From Akebia trifoliata (Eukaryota > Streptophyta > Magnoliopsida > Ranunculales > Lardizabalaceae), in assembly GCA_017979445.1 (NCBI GenBank), contig CM030713.1, forward strand, positions 23,791,163 to 23,855,162: a stretch of 64,000 nucleotides of DNA, read 5' to 3'. Position 1 is the stretch's first letter. Every line of letters begins with the position of its first letter. The translations under genes were made by a program, and so were the position numbers. Of this stretch, positions 31,653-43,555 are shown one piece after another. The notes beneath the pieces were generated by a model. The model did not search any database and was not told the origin of the DNA. It saw only the letters and a program-made list of their open reading frames with translations.

Positions 31653-33239
31653 TTTTTCATGAATGACAGTGACTACAATGTCATAAAAAAAGATTTTCCT
31701 ATAAATTTAATTCGAATGTCCATTCATACCTATTTCCAAAAAAGAATAGTGACAACTTCAAACAATATAGTATTGGGATTCAATAATAAACATCTCATGT
31801 CTAAAGGATGGAAGTTTTACAAAATTATAATTGGGTGACATCTCATATTCATAAAGGAAGAAGCGGAATTTAGCTCCCTCTTCTAGATGAGAGAAGATAT
31901 TATTCACATCATCTCTCCCTTCGCTTGTGAGAAACATAGTCACAAAGTTGGAGTACAGTTTTAAGGAAAACTTCGGAAAAAAAAAAAAAAAAAAAAAAAC
32001 ATAAAAACATAATGAAAAAAAAATGAGAAAAAATTGAAAAAAAAAAAGGATAAAAATAAGAGACTAAAAAAAATATATTAAAAGTTATGTATATGCATAT
32101 ATCTAATGAAAATTCATAAAATCAATTTATTATCATCAAACCCCATATTTTAGACATTTATGAATCACTAAATTCTATGATCTATCAAATCCCACATTGA
32201 AAAAATAAGAAAATATTTAATTTTTTATCCTATGAAAAAAAAAAAGAGAATAAAGCAAAAATAAAATAATATCTTTTGTCACAAAGGAAAAAAGTTGGGT
32301 TTTTTAATTGACAAAGATGTCATACGGGTTTCAAACAATCGTCGTTTTTGGTTACTATGGCGAGAAATGAGATTTATTGGAGATGTTATAAACAAACCTA
32401 ATTTCAAATTCTCAAAAGTGTAATGAATGTGGTATGCCCTTAAATCCTTGTAAATTTTCTATTGTAATACAACCATTGCTTACTTATTTAAGAAAAATAA
32501 GTCATTTTTCCCAACGAAGGAAATTTCTAGAAGAGCTGGACTCAAAAATTGTATTTATGGTTGTCATTTTTCCTTCAACCTCCAATTCCTCAAGATCGTC
32601 AATGAGTGGGTCTTGATTTGTTGATGTTGATATCTCCCCAAGCTTCAAATTCTTTTGCATAAGGGAACTAGTATGGTATCTGTCAAAAAAGTTTCCGATA
32701 ATTAAGTTAGTGTATAAGCTTTCGAAATTGATCAAAACTCTTCTATCATGATACATGCTTCACCCATTTATAGAATCACCTTCCCTAAACCGTACTTTTA
32801 TCTATCTTCGTGATTTTTGTTGTTAGTTACGCTCAATGACTTGTCGTCATTCCCTTTTTAGTCTTGTTCTATCAGAAAACAAATAGACGTTGCTTGGACT
32901 ACGAGAATTTTATCTCTTATAAGACTACATCCCGTTATGAGGTACAACCTTTATTCTTCCTTTATCCATGTAAACTCGAACAAATTGTGTTCCTAACATA
33001 TTAATATTAATATTGAGGTACATAACATGTCTTAAGTCATGTTTAATTGCATATAAATAATTATCAAAATATCCTTACCTTTTTACTAAAAAGATAAAAT
33101 AAGTAAGACTATTTTTTTTATAGGTAAGCTGGACTTAAACTCACAACCGAAGTCTAAGCCCAAAATAAGTAAAATTATTATTAAAAAAATACAAATATTG
33201 AAGATTGAGAACACGTCAATAAAACAACTTTATCATTAT

Positions 33240-33790
33240 AAAAGTAGTCATCCAAATTAACTTCCAACAACACTGCATTGATGTGCAATGTTCACATAAC
33301 CATAAAATCTCGAGGAAAAATCTATGATTATGTGCACACTGCCACTTCGGCATAGTGTTGAGTGCAGTGTCATTGAAGTCAATTTAGTCTTTTTCTTTTA
33401 AAAAAGGGATAATGCAGAAGTAACATTAAAATGTACATCGTGGGGGGTATTTTTGACGTGGAGCTCCATGAAAAGTATCTATAGTTCTGACACACATTGA
33501 CGTCAGAAATCCTCTTTATCATTATAAAAGTAGTCATCCTAAACTAACTTCCAACGACATTACGTTGACGGGCAATGTGCACATAACCATAAAATCTCGA
33601 GGAAAAATCTATGATTATATGCACATTGCCCCTTTGGCATAGTGTTGAGTGCAGTGTCTAGGAAGTATATTTAGTATTTTATTTATAATAAAAAAAAGGA
33701 TAATGCCGAAGTAACATTAAAATGTACATTGTGGGGGGCATTTTTGACGTGGAGCTAGATGAAAAGTATCTATGGTTTTTGACACACATC
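33240..33790. repeat. Tandem duplication of a roughly 290-bp MITE-like unit
   Basis: The block with aaaatctcgaggaaaaatctatgatta, then gtgttgagtgcagtgtc, then aacattaaaatgtacat occurs twice in copy A (33240-33500; 33530-33790). Copies B (52030-52300) and C (61370-61640) have it once. The ends ggcaatgtgcacataacc and attatgtgcacattgcc are partly inverted. Confidence 0.75.
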
Positions 33791-33825
33791 GACGTCAGAA
33801 TCCCCCCTCCCCCCCAAATTTACAT

Positions 33826-34105
33826 TTCATTGAAAGTACATGAAATAATTGTGAATTATTCATAATTTGTTGCTCCAACACGACTAAAAAAAAAAAAGGA
33901 GTCAATACTAAAAGTACATGAAATTATTGTGAATTATTCATAATTTGTTACTCTAAAAGCAACTAAAAAAAAGTAGCCAATCCTAAAAGTACATGAAATT
34001 GTTGTGAATTATTCATAATTTGTTACTCCAAAAACGACTTTAAAAAAAAGTAACCAATCTTAAAAGTACATGAAATAGTTGTGAATTATTCGTAATTTGA
34101 AATCT
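33826..34105. repeat. Minisatellite, 4 copies of about 65 bp
   Basis: The units share aaaagtacatgaaat, then ttgtgaattattcataattt, then an A-rich stretch with acgactaaaa. Copy A has about four, copy B two (52355-52480), copy C about one (61690-61725, interrupted by a MITE). Confidence 0.85.
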
Positions 34106-35968
34106 TACCAAAAATGTTATAAACCAATCTCGGCATTTGTCCACATCAGTTCCGTATCTCAGTCTTCAAACTTTCTACCATTCTAATTCTAGTCTAAGTA
34201 GGTAAAGAATAAGTCTTCTATCTGCCACATGGCATAATTCTATTGGTCAAATACTTTTGACTGAGTTGGTCCGTTAGTGAACTGCTGACTATCCTTTATA
34301 ACCATGTGTTGTAATGGATGACTTTTTCTTCCCTTAGTTTCCACACACGTTCGTGCATGGGTGTCTGTTGATTACGTAACCTAACGTAGAAATGATGAGA
34401 GACAAATAATGATCGGGGGTCCATTTAGATACAAGTTGGTCACTTGCCGTTCAAGTTTATACTAAGCTGTAAATAATAATGGTCACCAACTTGCATCCTT
34501 GAATTAGCTCCTTCTAGAGAATACCTTCCTATTGGTATGAATTTGCATCATTTCAACTCATTATCCATCCAAGAAGATGCAAATAAAAATTATAATAATC
34601 TCCTTTTATTGATATAAGTTCATAAACAATTTAATAATCACCCACCATAAGCATTTTTTTTTTTTATCGGTCCCACCATAAACATTAACTAGGGGTGACA
34701 ATGGGTCGAGTCGTATTCCTTTGTATCAGATGTAAGAGTGTTCTGAAAATTTACCCTACTCAAATTAGGCACATTTATTAAATAGGTAAGTCAACCAAAC
34801 CCGTATAACCCATTAAGTAAAATTATAATCTGAAGTCAAAAAATAATTTTAATTTGCACTACCAAAACTAAAATATTATTACTAAAATTAAAGTTACACA
34901 ACTATAAACCAATATTTATCAACATAAATTAAGTATTTTTTTAATTTAAATTTTAATGTTCTTAGAATTTTGTCCTCTACATCGTGATGACATCGGTTCA
35001 TGTTTTCGGATGCCAAATCAGTCAATAAAGTTTTTTTTTTTTTCTAAATTGAAATATCAACCCTTAATTATTTGAATATATATTAAAACACTCTATATTT
35101 TATAAAATTTTAAAAAATAAATGTATTATGAAAAAATATACGAAATTCTAGTAAAAAATGAGTATTTTTAAAAGCCCCTCAATAATTATTGATGCTTGAT
35201 ATATGTCCTATGTTTCATGATTTAAAATGACATGCTAATGATAATAATTAAACATGTCTAAACATGTTAAGCAGGTTGACATCCATAACCTTGACACAAC
35301 CTGTTTAATAATTATGTTAGACATATCGACACTTTTATGACCCAAACCCACTAATTTTGTGTCATTTTCTGGTCGTTTTAAGATTGCCACCTCTAACATT
35401 AACCATTCAATGTATATAAGTTAATATTTTAAGGACCAAGTATATGGTTGGACCGAAAAGTTGCCAAATCAGTCAGATCATCCCATGGTTTTGAAAATCA
35501 TTGAAGACCAATTTGACTTGCTTGAGTCATCTCGGTATTATTCGTGAACCATCTTCTTTCCCTTCAATTTTTCTTACTTCTTCTTTTTTTTATTTAAAGA
35601 TCTACAAAATTATTGTCTCAATTAAGATAGCAAGATGACTAAGACAAATCATCTCGTTGTCATTTATGGTCAATTTTTTGAGATTGAAAACCAAGGACCA
35701 ACAAGATTAAATTAGACTGATGTTTGCTACTTTTTGAGTGATTTATTTATGGGTAAGGTTATTAGGGGTGCACATTGGACAGGGCCAAATCGAGAATTGA
35801 AATGAACCTAGGCATTTTGGATTGGTTTGGTTCAATTTTTTAGCTCATTGGGTCGATCATGATTTTCAATTTTGAAAAATCGATTGTTTCGATTCGATTA
35901 TCTATTTAGGAAATTTTATAGCCGAACCAAACCGAGAATTGAACCAAATTCATTATATATATATATAT

Positions 35969-36358
35969 AGAGTAGCGTTCAATGGCCAACAGTTTGGCAA
36001 ACATTTTGGCAAACATATTTTTCAAAACATGGGTTAGAGGTCTTGGAATGGGTTGATTTTTGGTGAGGATGATCTCTATGGTGAGGAGATCATCATCACC
36101 AAAAATCAGCCCATTCCAAAACTTCTAACCTCATCAAAAATGGTTTACAAAAAATGGACGGTTCACGATTTTTCAACTTGTAAAATGGGGCTAGAAGTTT
36201 TGGAATGAGCTGATTTTTGGTGAGGATGATCTCCTCACCGTAGAGATCATCCTCACCAAAAATCAGCCCATTCCAAGACCTCTAACCCATGTTTTGAAAA
36301 AGTGTTTGCCAAAATGTTTGCCAAACTGTTTGCCAAACTGTTGGCCACGGATAGGGAC

Positions 36359-36360
<2 letters not shown>
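35969..36360 (-). mobile_element. Foldback MITE, Mutator-like (copy A, first)
   Basis: It starts GAGTAGCGTTCAATGGCC and ends GTTGGCCACGGATAGGGACCC, opposite in orientation to the element at 48047. Two internal hairpins have stems built from ttggaatgggctgatttttgg and its complement. It sits in a TA-repeat, so the target duplication cannot be read. Copy B lacks it: the matching site near 54381 has only a short TA tract. Confidence 0.85.

Positions 36361-36419
<59 letters not shown>
36361..36419. repeat. (AT)n microsatellite between two MITEs
   Basis: About 29 AT units lie between the MITE ends GGGACCC and GGGTCCC. Confidence 0.97.
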
Positions 36420-36423
<4 letters not shown>

Positions 36424-36785
36424 CCCTTTCAGCAACAAACATTTTGACAAACATTTTGGCAAAACATTTTTCAAAACATGGGTTAGAGGTTTTGGAATGG
36501 GCTGATTTTTGGTGAGGATGATCTCTACGGTGAGGAGATCATCCTCATCAAAAATCAGCCCATTCCAAAACTTCTAGCCCCATGTTAACAGGTTGAAAAA
36601 TTGTGGACCGTCCATTTTTTGTAAACCATTTTTGATGGGTTAGAAGTTTTGGAATGGGCTGATTTTTGGTGATGATGATCTATTCCCTGTAGAGATCATC
36701 CTCACCAAAAATCAGCCCATTCCAAAACCTGTAACCCATATTTTCAAAAATGTTTTGCCAAAATGTTTGTTGCTGAACATTTCCC
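36420..36785 (+). mobile_element. Foldback MITE, Mutator-like (copy A, second)
   Basis: It begins GGGTCCCTTTCAGCAACAAAC and ends GTTTGTTGCTGAACATTTCCC, giving long terminal inverted repeats. Inside are two hairpins as in the neighbouring copy; the second has a changed loop region (gatctattccctgtagagatc). It is flanked by TA repeats on both sides. Confidence 0.85.
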
Positions 36786-38494
36786 ATATATATATATATA
36801 TAAAACAAATAAAATTAAATATAACAAAAAAGAATTCTCACTGTTTGCTTTCTATATTCTAACAAATTTAGTCATTAATTTGAGTGGTCCAAATGACATG
36901 GCCCTAACCATCTAATGAGTTTCAACTTTGGAAAAATAGTCATGTTATTAAGTAGATAATTGAGATTATTAAGATATTAATATTATATTACCAATGTCAT
37001 TTTCTTTGTTGCATCTTTTGACTGAAATCATTGATGATCATGGGTTTTTTAGTCGTAAGATTTGATAATTGGTGCCTTGATATCTATGTTCAGGAGACTC
37101 GAGAATCGAACCAAATGAATGTTGGTTTGGGTTGTTTCAATTCTAGGGGTAGTTCATTTGGTTCCAATTCCAATTCCAGATTTGTAGAATAGATTAACTT
37201 CGGTTTGATTCCAATTTTGCCTCCAAACCGAACTATATACACCCCTAAGGTTTATATGCACATACTTCTTAGTAACGGTGGTGCCCATACCATTGCCAAA
37301 GTTTTTGTCTTATATGAGTTAAAAGTATGGAATGAACTGATTTTTTGTGAAGATGATCTCCATGGTGAGGAGATCATCATAACAAAAAAATAGCTCAGTC
37401 CTAAAACTTTTAAGCCATGTAAGCTTCTAGGAATTGGGGTGCCTTTAAAACTGTCCTTATTGATGGTCCTCCTCGAACTGTCCTTATTGATGGCCCTCAT
37501 CGTTTTGGTAGTATTTGATACCCATGTTTTCAAACTAATGATATGCATCTTGACCACAGTCTTCTCTTGTATACTAATGCAAAATGAGTTAAATACCTTT
37601 ATCTTCAACCTCTAGTCAAAAAGACACTTACATCATCTTTCAACCCTTGCAATAAATTTCAAATTTATTTTTTATCTATTAATAAACCTTATCTTCAATT
37701 TATCATTTTTTAACCTTGTTTTAACCCTTTGTAGAAAACCATTGTAAGGAAACTTTCCTTACTAACTTAGTAAGCAAAGTGTTTTTCTTTCCGAAAATAA
37801 AATTTTAACCTTTAATTATTTAAGAAATATCTTTAAACACCCTCTATATTTTATAAAAATAATTTCAAAAAAAAAAAGTACAATGAAGTTCTACAAAATT
37901 CTAGTAAAAAAATTGATAAATTTAAAAATACTTAAATAATTGTTGATATTTGAGATACCTCTTATGCTTTATGATTTAAAACGACAAGTAAATGATACAA
38001 TAAGTAACATATCAAAACAGGTTAACCGGGTTGACTTTCCAGATCTAGACAGGACCCATTTAGTAATCGTGTTAGACGTGTCGACACTATTATGACCCAA
38101 ACCCAATTAGGCTTGATCCAAACCTACTAATTTCGTGTAATTTTTTAGCTATGTTTGCGAGCACCCCTAGTTTGAGTTCTTCTTGTTGCTCCAAGTCCAA
38201 GAGGTGTGCCACAATCCGAGTCAATGATTGTTGCTGGTATGTAGGTATGGGGAGCATAAGATATTTTCACTGATTTACATTCCTAAAAATAATATTTGGA
38301 TAATCATTTGAAACTTTAAAGTCTTTCTACTTTTTATTTATTTATTATTATTAGACGAATTTTACATCATGACATCATATAGGTTACAAACAATTGTATT
38401 ATGTTTTCATTGAGAATATGAGAGTTGATTTTTATTTTATTTAGAAACTTTGATTTGCTGAACTAAAACGAAGATGCTTCCACTTGAGACAAGT
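36786..38494. other. Non-coding end of copy A
   Basis: It includes a diverged foldback MITE half (about 37315-37420, with gatgatctccatggtgaggagatcat) and otherwise AT-rich sequence collinear with copy B (54920-55655). No gene was recognised. Confidence 0.5.
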
Positions 38495-38556
38495 CTACCT
38501 ACAAATGCACTCATTGCAATTAGATTAGTCATACCAAAAGTTGGTGTTTCTAACTT

Positions 38557-39027
38557 GTGGGATATCTGGAATGGTGGGATCATAGCCGTTGGAAGAAGAA
38601 TTCGAAAAAGACCTCCACTGCAACAATTGTTGAAACAAAGACTAAAAATAAGGTTACTGAAAAGGCCTTAGGGTTGGTAGTAACTATAAAAAACGATGGT
38701 AAGGTTTTAAATATTTCTACACCTATTTCTATTAGTACATGGATAATTGATTATGGTGCTACAAATCATATAACATTTAATTCTAGACAGGTTTCACATT
38801 TTAATCCGTCCTCACAAAAATTTATTTCTACTACCAATGGTACTTCTACCCTGGTTATTGAGGAACGATCTTTGACTCTCACTGATAATTTGAATTTAAA
38901 GTCTATTTTAGTTGTTACATCTTTAGATTATAACCTTTTGCCAGTTTCCCAAATAACCATAGCTTTATCGTGTCTTGGAATCTTTTGGCCTGATTTTTGT
39001 GTGTTTCAAGACTTCCAAACAAAGTAG
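38557..39027 (+). pseudogene. copia gag end and protease, damaged
   Basis: It starts with the gag C-terminal motif GYLEWWDHSRWKKN, then the protease WIIDYGATNHITF. The active-site motif DSGA is DYGA here, so the catalytic serine position is changed. The frame runs to 39027 and then meets a stop (TAG). Confidence 0.85.
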
Positions 39028-39149
39028 ACGATTAGTTGTGGTATTAAGCAAGGGAAGTTGTATTGCTTTGACTTAATGTCAAAAAGTTCTGATAAGGTAC
39101 GACAAGCGTTGATAGTGGATGGTTCGGAGAGTGAGAAAAAGAAATCTGA

Positions 39150-39716
39150 AATCTGACTATGGCATCGACGTCTAGGGCATACTTTTTTTGGTTATCTGAA
39201 AAAATTATTTCCTAGTTTATTTGCAAAATTTAATGTTTCTAGATTACATTGTGATATTTGTGAACTAGCAAAGAACCACCATGCTTCGTTTCCATTAAGT
39301 TTGAATAAAAGTCCACTCCCTTTTATGGTTATACATTCTGATGTTTGGGGTTCATCGAAAGCCACTACTTTGGGTGGATCACATTGGTTTGTTACTTTTA
39401 TTGACGATTGTACCAGGATGACTTGGTTGTTCTTGATGAAGTCCAAAGGTGAAGTGAACTTATTATTTCAAAAGTTCCATAAAATGGTTGAAACTCAATA
39501 CAATGTACATATTCAGATTCTTCGTAGTGACAATTGTGGAGAATTTCAGAGTTTTGACCTTCAACAGTATTTGGAAACACATAGAACTATTCACCAAACT
39601 ACTTGTTCCAATACAACCCAACAGAACAGGTTTGCAAAACAAAAAAATCGACACTTAGTTGGAAATTGTGCGTGCTCCATTGATAGGAGCTCATATGACG
39701 TTATCATATTGGAAAA
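39150..39716 (+). pseudogene. copia pre-integrase and integrase core, interrupted
   Basis: After stops near 39027 and 39158, homology continues LWHRRLGHT (finger histidine) and CDICELAKNHHASFP (cysteine pair). It then runs MVIHSDVWGSSKATT (first catalytic D) and ILRSDNCGEF (second D). The usual acidic residue after QQN is lost: QQNRFAKQKNRH. A frameshift near 39670 follows, with AHMTLSYWK in another frame, before the solo LTR at 39717. Confidence 0.88.
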
Positions 39717-41186
39717 TGTTGACACCCCATTTTTGCACTCGTCTGATTAATCAACTCGTCAACCCAATTGCAACGGTTCCCAATGATGGATATTTATTCC
39801 AATGCTCCATTTGGTAACCAGATGTGTTTCAAAAATTCAAATGAGGTATCTCAAACTAACAAAACTATAGAAATCGTACTACGTTAGAAAAATATAACTC
39901 CAAAAACATAGAAATCATCATTTTTCAGACAAAAAGAAGTTTTATGATAAAAATCACTAAAAAAATTATCAAATTACCAAAATATCCCTAACCTCAAAAC
40001 ATCCCTAGAGCCTACATTACGCTTAGGAAAATCCTTTCAAACACATAAAATAACAAATCGAAACCAAATAAATCATTTCGCCAATCTTCACCAAATTTGA
40101 CAAAATTACAAAAATACCACTCATAAAGTTCACCACCATTTCACACAAAAAATTTCATAAATGACACAAACCAATATTTCCATTGAATCCCTTATGAAAA
40201 ATCGATTTTAAAACATCATGGAACATTAAAAAAATGACTTAAAAAGTAAAAAGTCCTCTCCGAGGGCAAAATGATAATTTTATAATTTTAATAATTAAAT
40301 TTTTTAAAATTAATAATTAAAGCATTAATTAATGTAAAGTAAAATTCTAATTAAAATTAAAATCAATCAAGACTTAAGTCAAAATCCTAAATTCTAGTCA
40401 ATTAAGTGAGACTTAAGTCAAAATCCTAATCAATCTAATAAGACCAAAGTCAAACCCTAATCCTAATAGAATTCTAATTAAACTCTAAAATTATTTAAAA
40501 GAATTCTAATTAAACTCTGAAATTATATAAAAGAAACATAATTAAACTCTAAAATTGTCTAAAAGAAATATAATCTAACTCTAACTCTAACTCTATCTAA
40601 AAAGTACCTAAAAAAATCTATAAATAGGGGGTCTCTACAACCTATTTTAGTATCCAAGAGAAAATCCTAGAAAAAGTAGGTTAAGGAGTCTCCCTAACCT
40701 TCCAAAAATCCTAATTTTGAAATCCTAACTCCTTACCCAACATCAATACCCCAACTTTAGCTTAAAAAACACCCAAAAATCCTTCCAAAATACTTTGAAA
40801 TTCATAAAAAATCAGAAAACTCACAGATCTAAGAAGAAGATACCTCAAAGTACATACGAGGATACTCTTCGCCAGTGTTGAGGGAATTGTTGTAATCCGC
40901 AAGGTAATTTTCTTTTTATTTTTTATTATTTGTTATTTTTGGTTTATTGTGCAATGTAATCATTTTTGAGAATTAGTAGAGACCGACGTTTGCTAGACGG
41001 GGTTGGTGCCTAACACCTTCCAACCTCGTAACGTGATCCTTGGACCCGTATTTTCTTTCGTAGATTAGTGTTATTTACTTTTTAGAGTCAATGTTCGATT
41101 CCTAAACCGTAATAACTAGGTGGCGACTCCCAAACCTCAAAAATCAAAAGCGAATCCGCGCACCCCGTGGATCGAGGGCACTTTCA
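39717..41186 (+). repeat. Solo gypsy LTR inserted in copia integrase (1470 bp)
   Basis: It runs from TGTTGACACCCC to GAGGGCACTTTCA. The TATA box TATAAATA is at 40619-40626. The conserved hairpin (CGGGGTTGG, loop TGCCTAACACCTT, CCAACCTCG) is at 40998-41028. The last 100 bases match the LTR fragments at 17021-17170 and 17371-17519. Flanks gaaaa and aagag do not form a clean 5-bp duplication. No internal region is present, so I call it a solo LTR left by recombination. Confidence 0.88.
40619..40626 (+). promoter_or_regulatory. TATA box of the solo LTR
   Basis: TATAAATAGGGGG, about 900 bp into the LTR and 380 bp before the hairpin. This is comparable to the spacing in the LTR at 13186-15054. Confidence 0.65.
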
Positions 41187-42126
41187 AAGAGAAGCGCTTA
41201 CCTCTATAGCATATCTAATCAATCGAGTACCTTCTAGTTCTATTAACTTCAAGACACCATTGCAAGCTCTCATTAACGCAGTTGTTGCCTTAACAGTCCT
41301 CAATTTACCCGCTTATGTCTTTGGTTGTGTAGCATTTGTATACCTCCATACGCATCAACGTAATAAGCTAAGTCCTCAAGCATTGCGATGTATTTTTCTC
41401 GAATATGCTACTCAAAAAAAGGGGTACCATTGTTATCACCCTCAAACTTGACAAATGTTCATCACAATGGATGTTGTTTTCCATGAAGACTCAATGTATT
41501 TTTTCTCTGAGCCTGAACTTCAAGGGGAGTACCAAAAAGAAATTTAGACTCTAGATTATAATCATCACACTTTTGAGGAAGGTGAATCCTCTGATTCCAA
41601 AGATTATGACCATGATGTGGGCATAAACTTGGACTCAGATTCTAGTAGTGATAACTTACAAGTTGGACCAGCCAATCAGGAATTGGGTGAATTGGATTCT
41701 AGTGGTATAAGTTTGGATCAAAGTGGTGATGAATGCCCAGAAACAGAAAGTATGACTCCAACCCTATTGGTGTCCGAATTTGAATCCCTCGCAACTGAAA
41801 TACCAAACCAATCGATTGTTGAGGATGTTCTTGATTTAGTACATAAATCACTTAAAAAACAACTACCACAACATCATACTAAAGGTATTCCTAAACCCAC
41901 ATATGAATCTAAGCTTTCTAATAAAGTTAAGTATCCTATGAGTCATTATGTGTCAAATCATCTTTTGTCAGAATCAAATTTGTCATTTGTAAATCAATTA
42001 TGTACTGTATCTATTCCTAACAATGTGCAGGAAGCCTTAACTGACCCTAGGTGGAAAGCAATTATGAACGAGGAGATGAAATCTCCAAAAAAAATGAAAC
42101 TTGAAAACTTGTTGATCCTCTACTAG
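41187..42126 (+). pseudogene. copia integrase C-terminal region and start of RT
   Basis: It resumes REALTSIAYLINRVPSSS, then TPLQAL, VFGCVAFVYLH, and LRCIFLEYATQKKGYHCY, the copia integrase C-terminal pattern, to a stop at 41449. After two more stops (near 41546) the acidic linker frame 41617-42126 ends in DPRWKAIMNEEM, the start of the copia RT domain. A frameshift near 42095 moves the frame. Confidence 0.85.
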
Positions 42127-42760
42127 GAAAGAAACCAGTCGGATGTCGATGGATTTACACTGTGAAGTATAAAGCTGATGGTACAATTGAACGCTTTAAA
42201 GTAAGATTGGTGGCAAAAGGTTACTTCCAAACCTATGGAATCAATTACACAGACAGTCACATTTGTAGCCAAAATTAACACAGTTCAAGTCTTATTATCT
42301 TTAGCTACAAACTTGGATTGGCCATTGCAACAATTTGATGTGAAGAATGCACTTCTACATGGTGAATTATTTGAAGAAATCTACATGGATCTCCCACCTG
42401 GATGCATGATACAAAAAGAGCATAATCAGAAGGTGTGAAAGTTAAAGAAATAATTGTATAGGTTGAAACAATCTCCGAGAATATGGTTTGAAAGATTCAC
42501 AAAGTTTATGATAGTCTTTGGCTACCATCAGAACAATTCATACCACATTTTATTCTTGAAAGGACAACAGGATAAGATCACTACATTCATTGTCTATGTG
42601 GATGACATGGTGGTTACAGGGAATGATCCAGAAGAAAAAAAAGGCTCTCAAGAATCCCTTGTCTAGAGAATTTGAAATGAAAGATCTAGGTTCTTTAAAA
42701 TATTTTCTTGGGATTGAAATATCTTGATCTAATAAGAGAATCATTCTATCTCAAAGAAAA
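42095..42760 (+). pseudogene. copia reverse transcriptase, broken
   Basis: Pieces in order are GCRWIYTVKYKADGTIERFK, KGYFQTYGINYT, VAKINTVQVLLSLA, LQQFDVKNALLHGEL (catalytic aspartate), LYRLKQSPRIWFERF, and FIVYVDDMVVTGND (YVDD active site), then FEMKDLGSLKYFLGIEIS. A frameshift near 42240, stops at about 42438 and 42450, a frameshift after GNDPEEK near 42640 and a stop at 42725 interrupt it. Confidence 0.88.
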
Positions 42761-43555
42761 TATGCCTTAGATCTATTATAAGAAACTGGTATGACAGCAT
42801 TTCAACTAGCTAATACACTAGTGGAAGAATGACTGAAATTATGTGTTGAGTCCAACCAAGTACCTGTTGATAAAAGAAGATACCAAAGGCTTGTAGGGAG
42901 ATTGGTGTATTTAGTACACACGAGACCGGATCTAGCTTATGCACTGAGTATCGTTAGCCAGTTTATGCATGATCCTGAAGAACAACATATGAATGAAGTT
43001 AGGCGCATTTTGAAATATCTGAAATTTGCTCCTAGAAAAGGAATTTTGTTCATTGAAAAAGCTGATTATCAAAGTATAAACGGATATACTAATGATGATT
43101 GGATTGGAGCCATAGATGATAGGCGATCTACCTCTGGTTACTTTACATTCGTAGGAGGTAACCTTGTTACATGGAGAAGTAAGAAACAAAATATTGTTGC
43201 TCGCTCAAGTGCAGAAGTTGAATTCAGAGGTATGACGTTTGAACTTTGTGAAACATTGTGGTTAGGACTTCTTTTGTAGGATTTGGGTTATCCATCTGGA
43301 CAACCAATTTGACTCTATTGTGACAATAAAGCAGCATCTGATATTGCTCATAATCATGTTCAACATGATTGTACAAAGCATGTTGAGATAGACAAATTCT
43401 TCATTAAGGAGAAGTTAGAGGAAAAAATTGTGGAGTTTCCTAAGATTCGATCTGAGGATCAATTAGCTGACATTCTCACTAAAGGAGTCTTAAATCGAGT
43501 TTTTTCAAAATTATTAGACAAGTTGGGTATGTGTGACATCTATGCACCAATTTGA
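42761..43555 (+). pseudogene. copia RNase H, broken
   Basis: After stops near 42780 and 42830 comes the connection RYQRLVGRLVYLVHTRPD. The RNase H follows: GYTNDDWIGAIDDRRSTSGY (first D as in the usual DAD(W)AG motif, altered to NDD), VARSSAEVEFRGM (E), then a stop at 43277. It continues LYCDNKAASDIAHN (D) and KHVEIDKFFIKEKL to QLADILTKG. It ends shortly before the polypurine tract. Confidence 0.88.

Larger units (their letters stand above)
31003..35968. other. Downstream non-coding part of copy A
   Basis: It contains a polyadenylation-like aataaa after the ERF (about 31036), a SINE type 1 head (31577-31652), a fragment of gypsy LTR U5 (about 31655-31770), a poly-A run (31977-32000), SINE type 2 debris (33122-33169), a tandem duplication of about 290 bp (33240-33500 and 33530-33790), and a minisatellite (33826-34105). 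No gene was recognised. Confidence 0.5.
26974..38494. repeat. Segmental duplication, copy A
   Basis: The sequence is collinear in direct orientation with copy B (43663-55655), from the shared start ttgggttctttata to the shared end aacgaagat(g/t)cttccactt. Recognisable anchors include gcttcatt(g/a)caccatgttttctct (27118 / 43807), the ERF gene (30116 / 48848), and the palindrome TTCGTACGAA upstream of it. Differences are many small indels, MITEs private to A at 35969-36785, and minisatellite expansion at 33826-34105. Copy A ends where copia sequence begins at about 38495. Confidence 0.9.

Noticed and set aside
39712..41191. Clean 5-bp target duplication around the solo LTR
   Set aside because: Flanks gaaaa and aagag do not match; a decayed duplication or offset ends cannot be told apart by eye.
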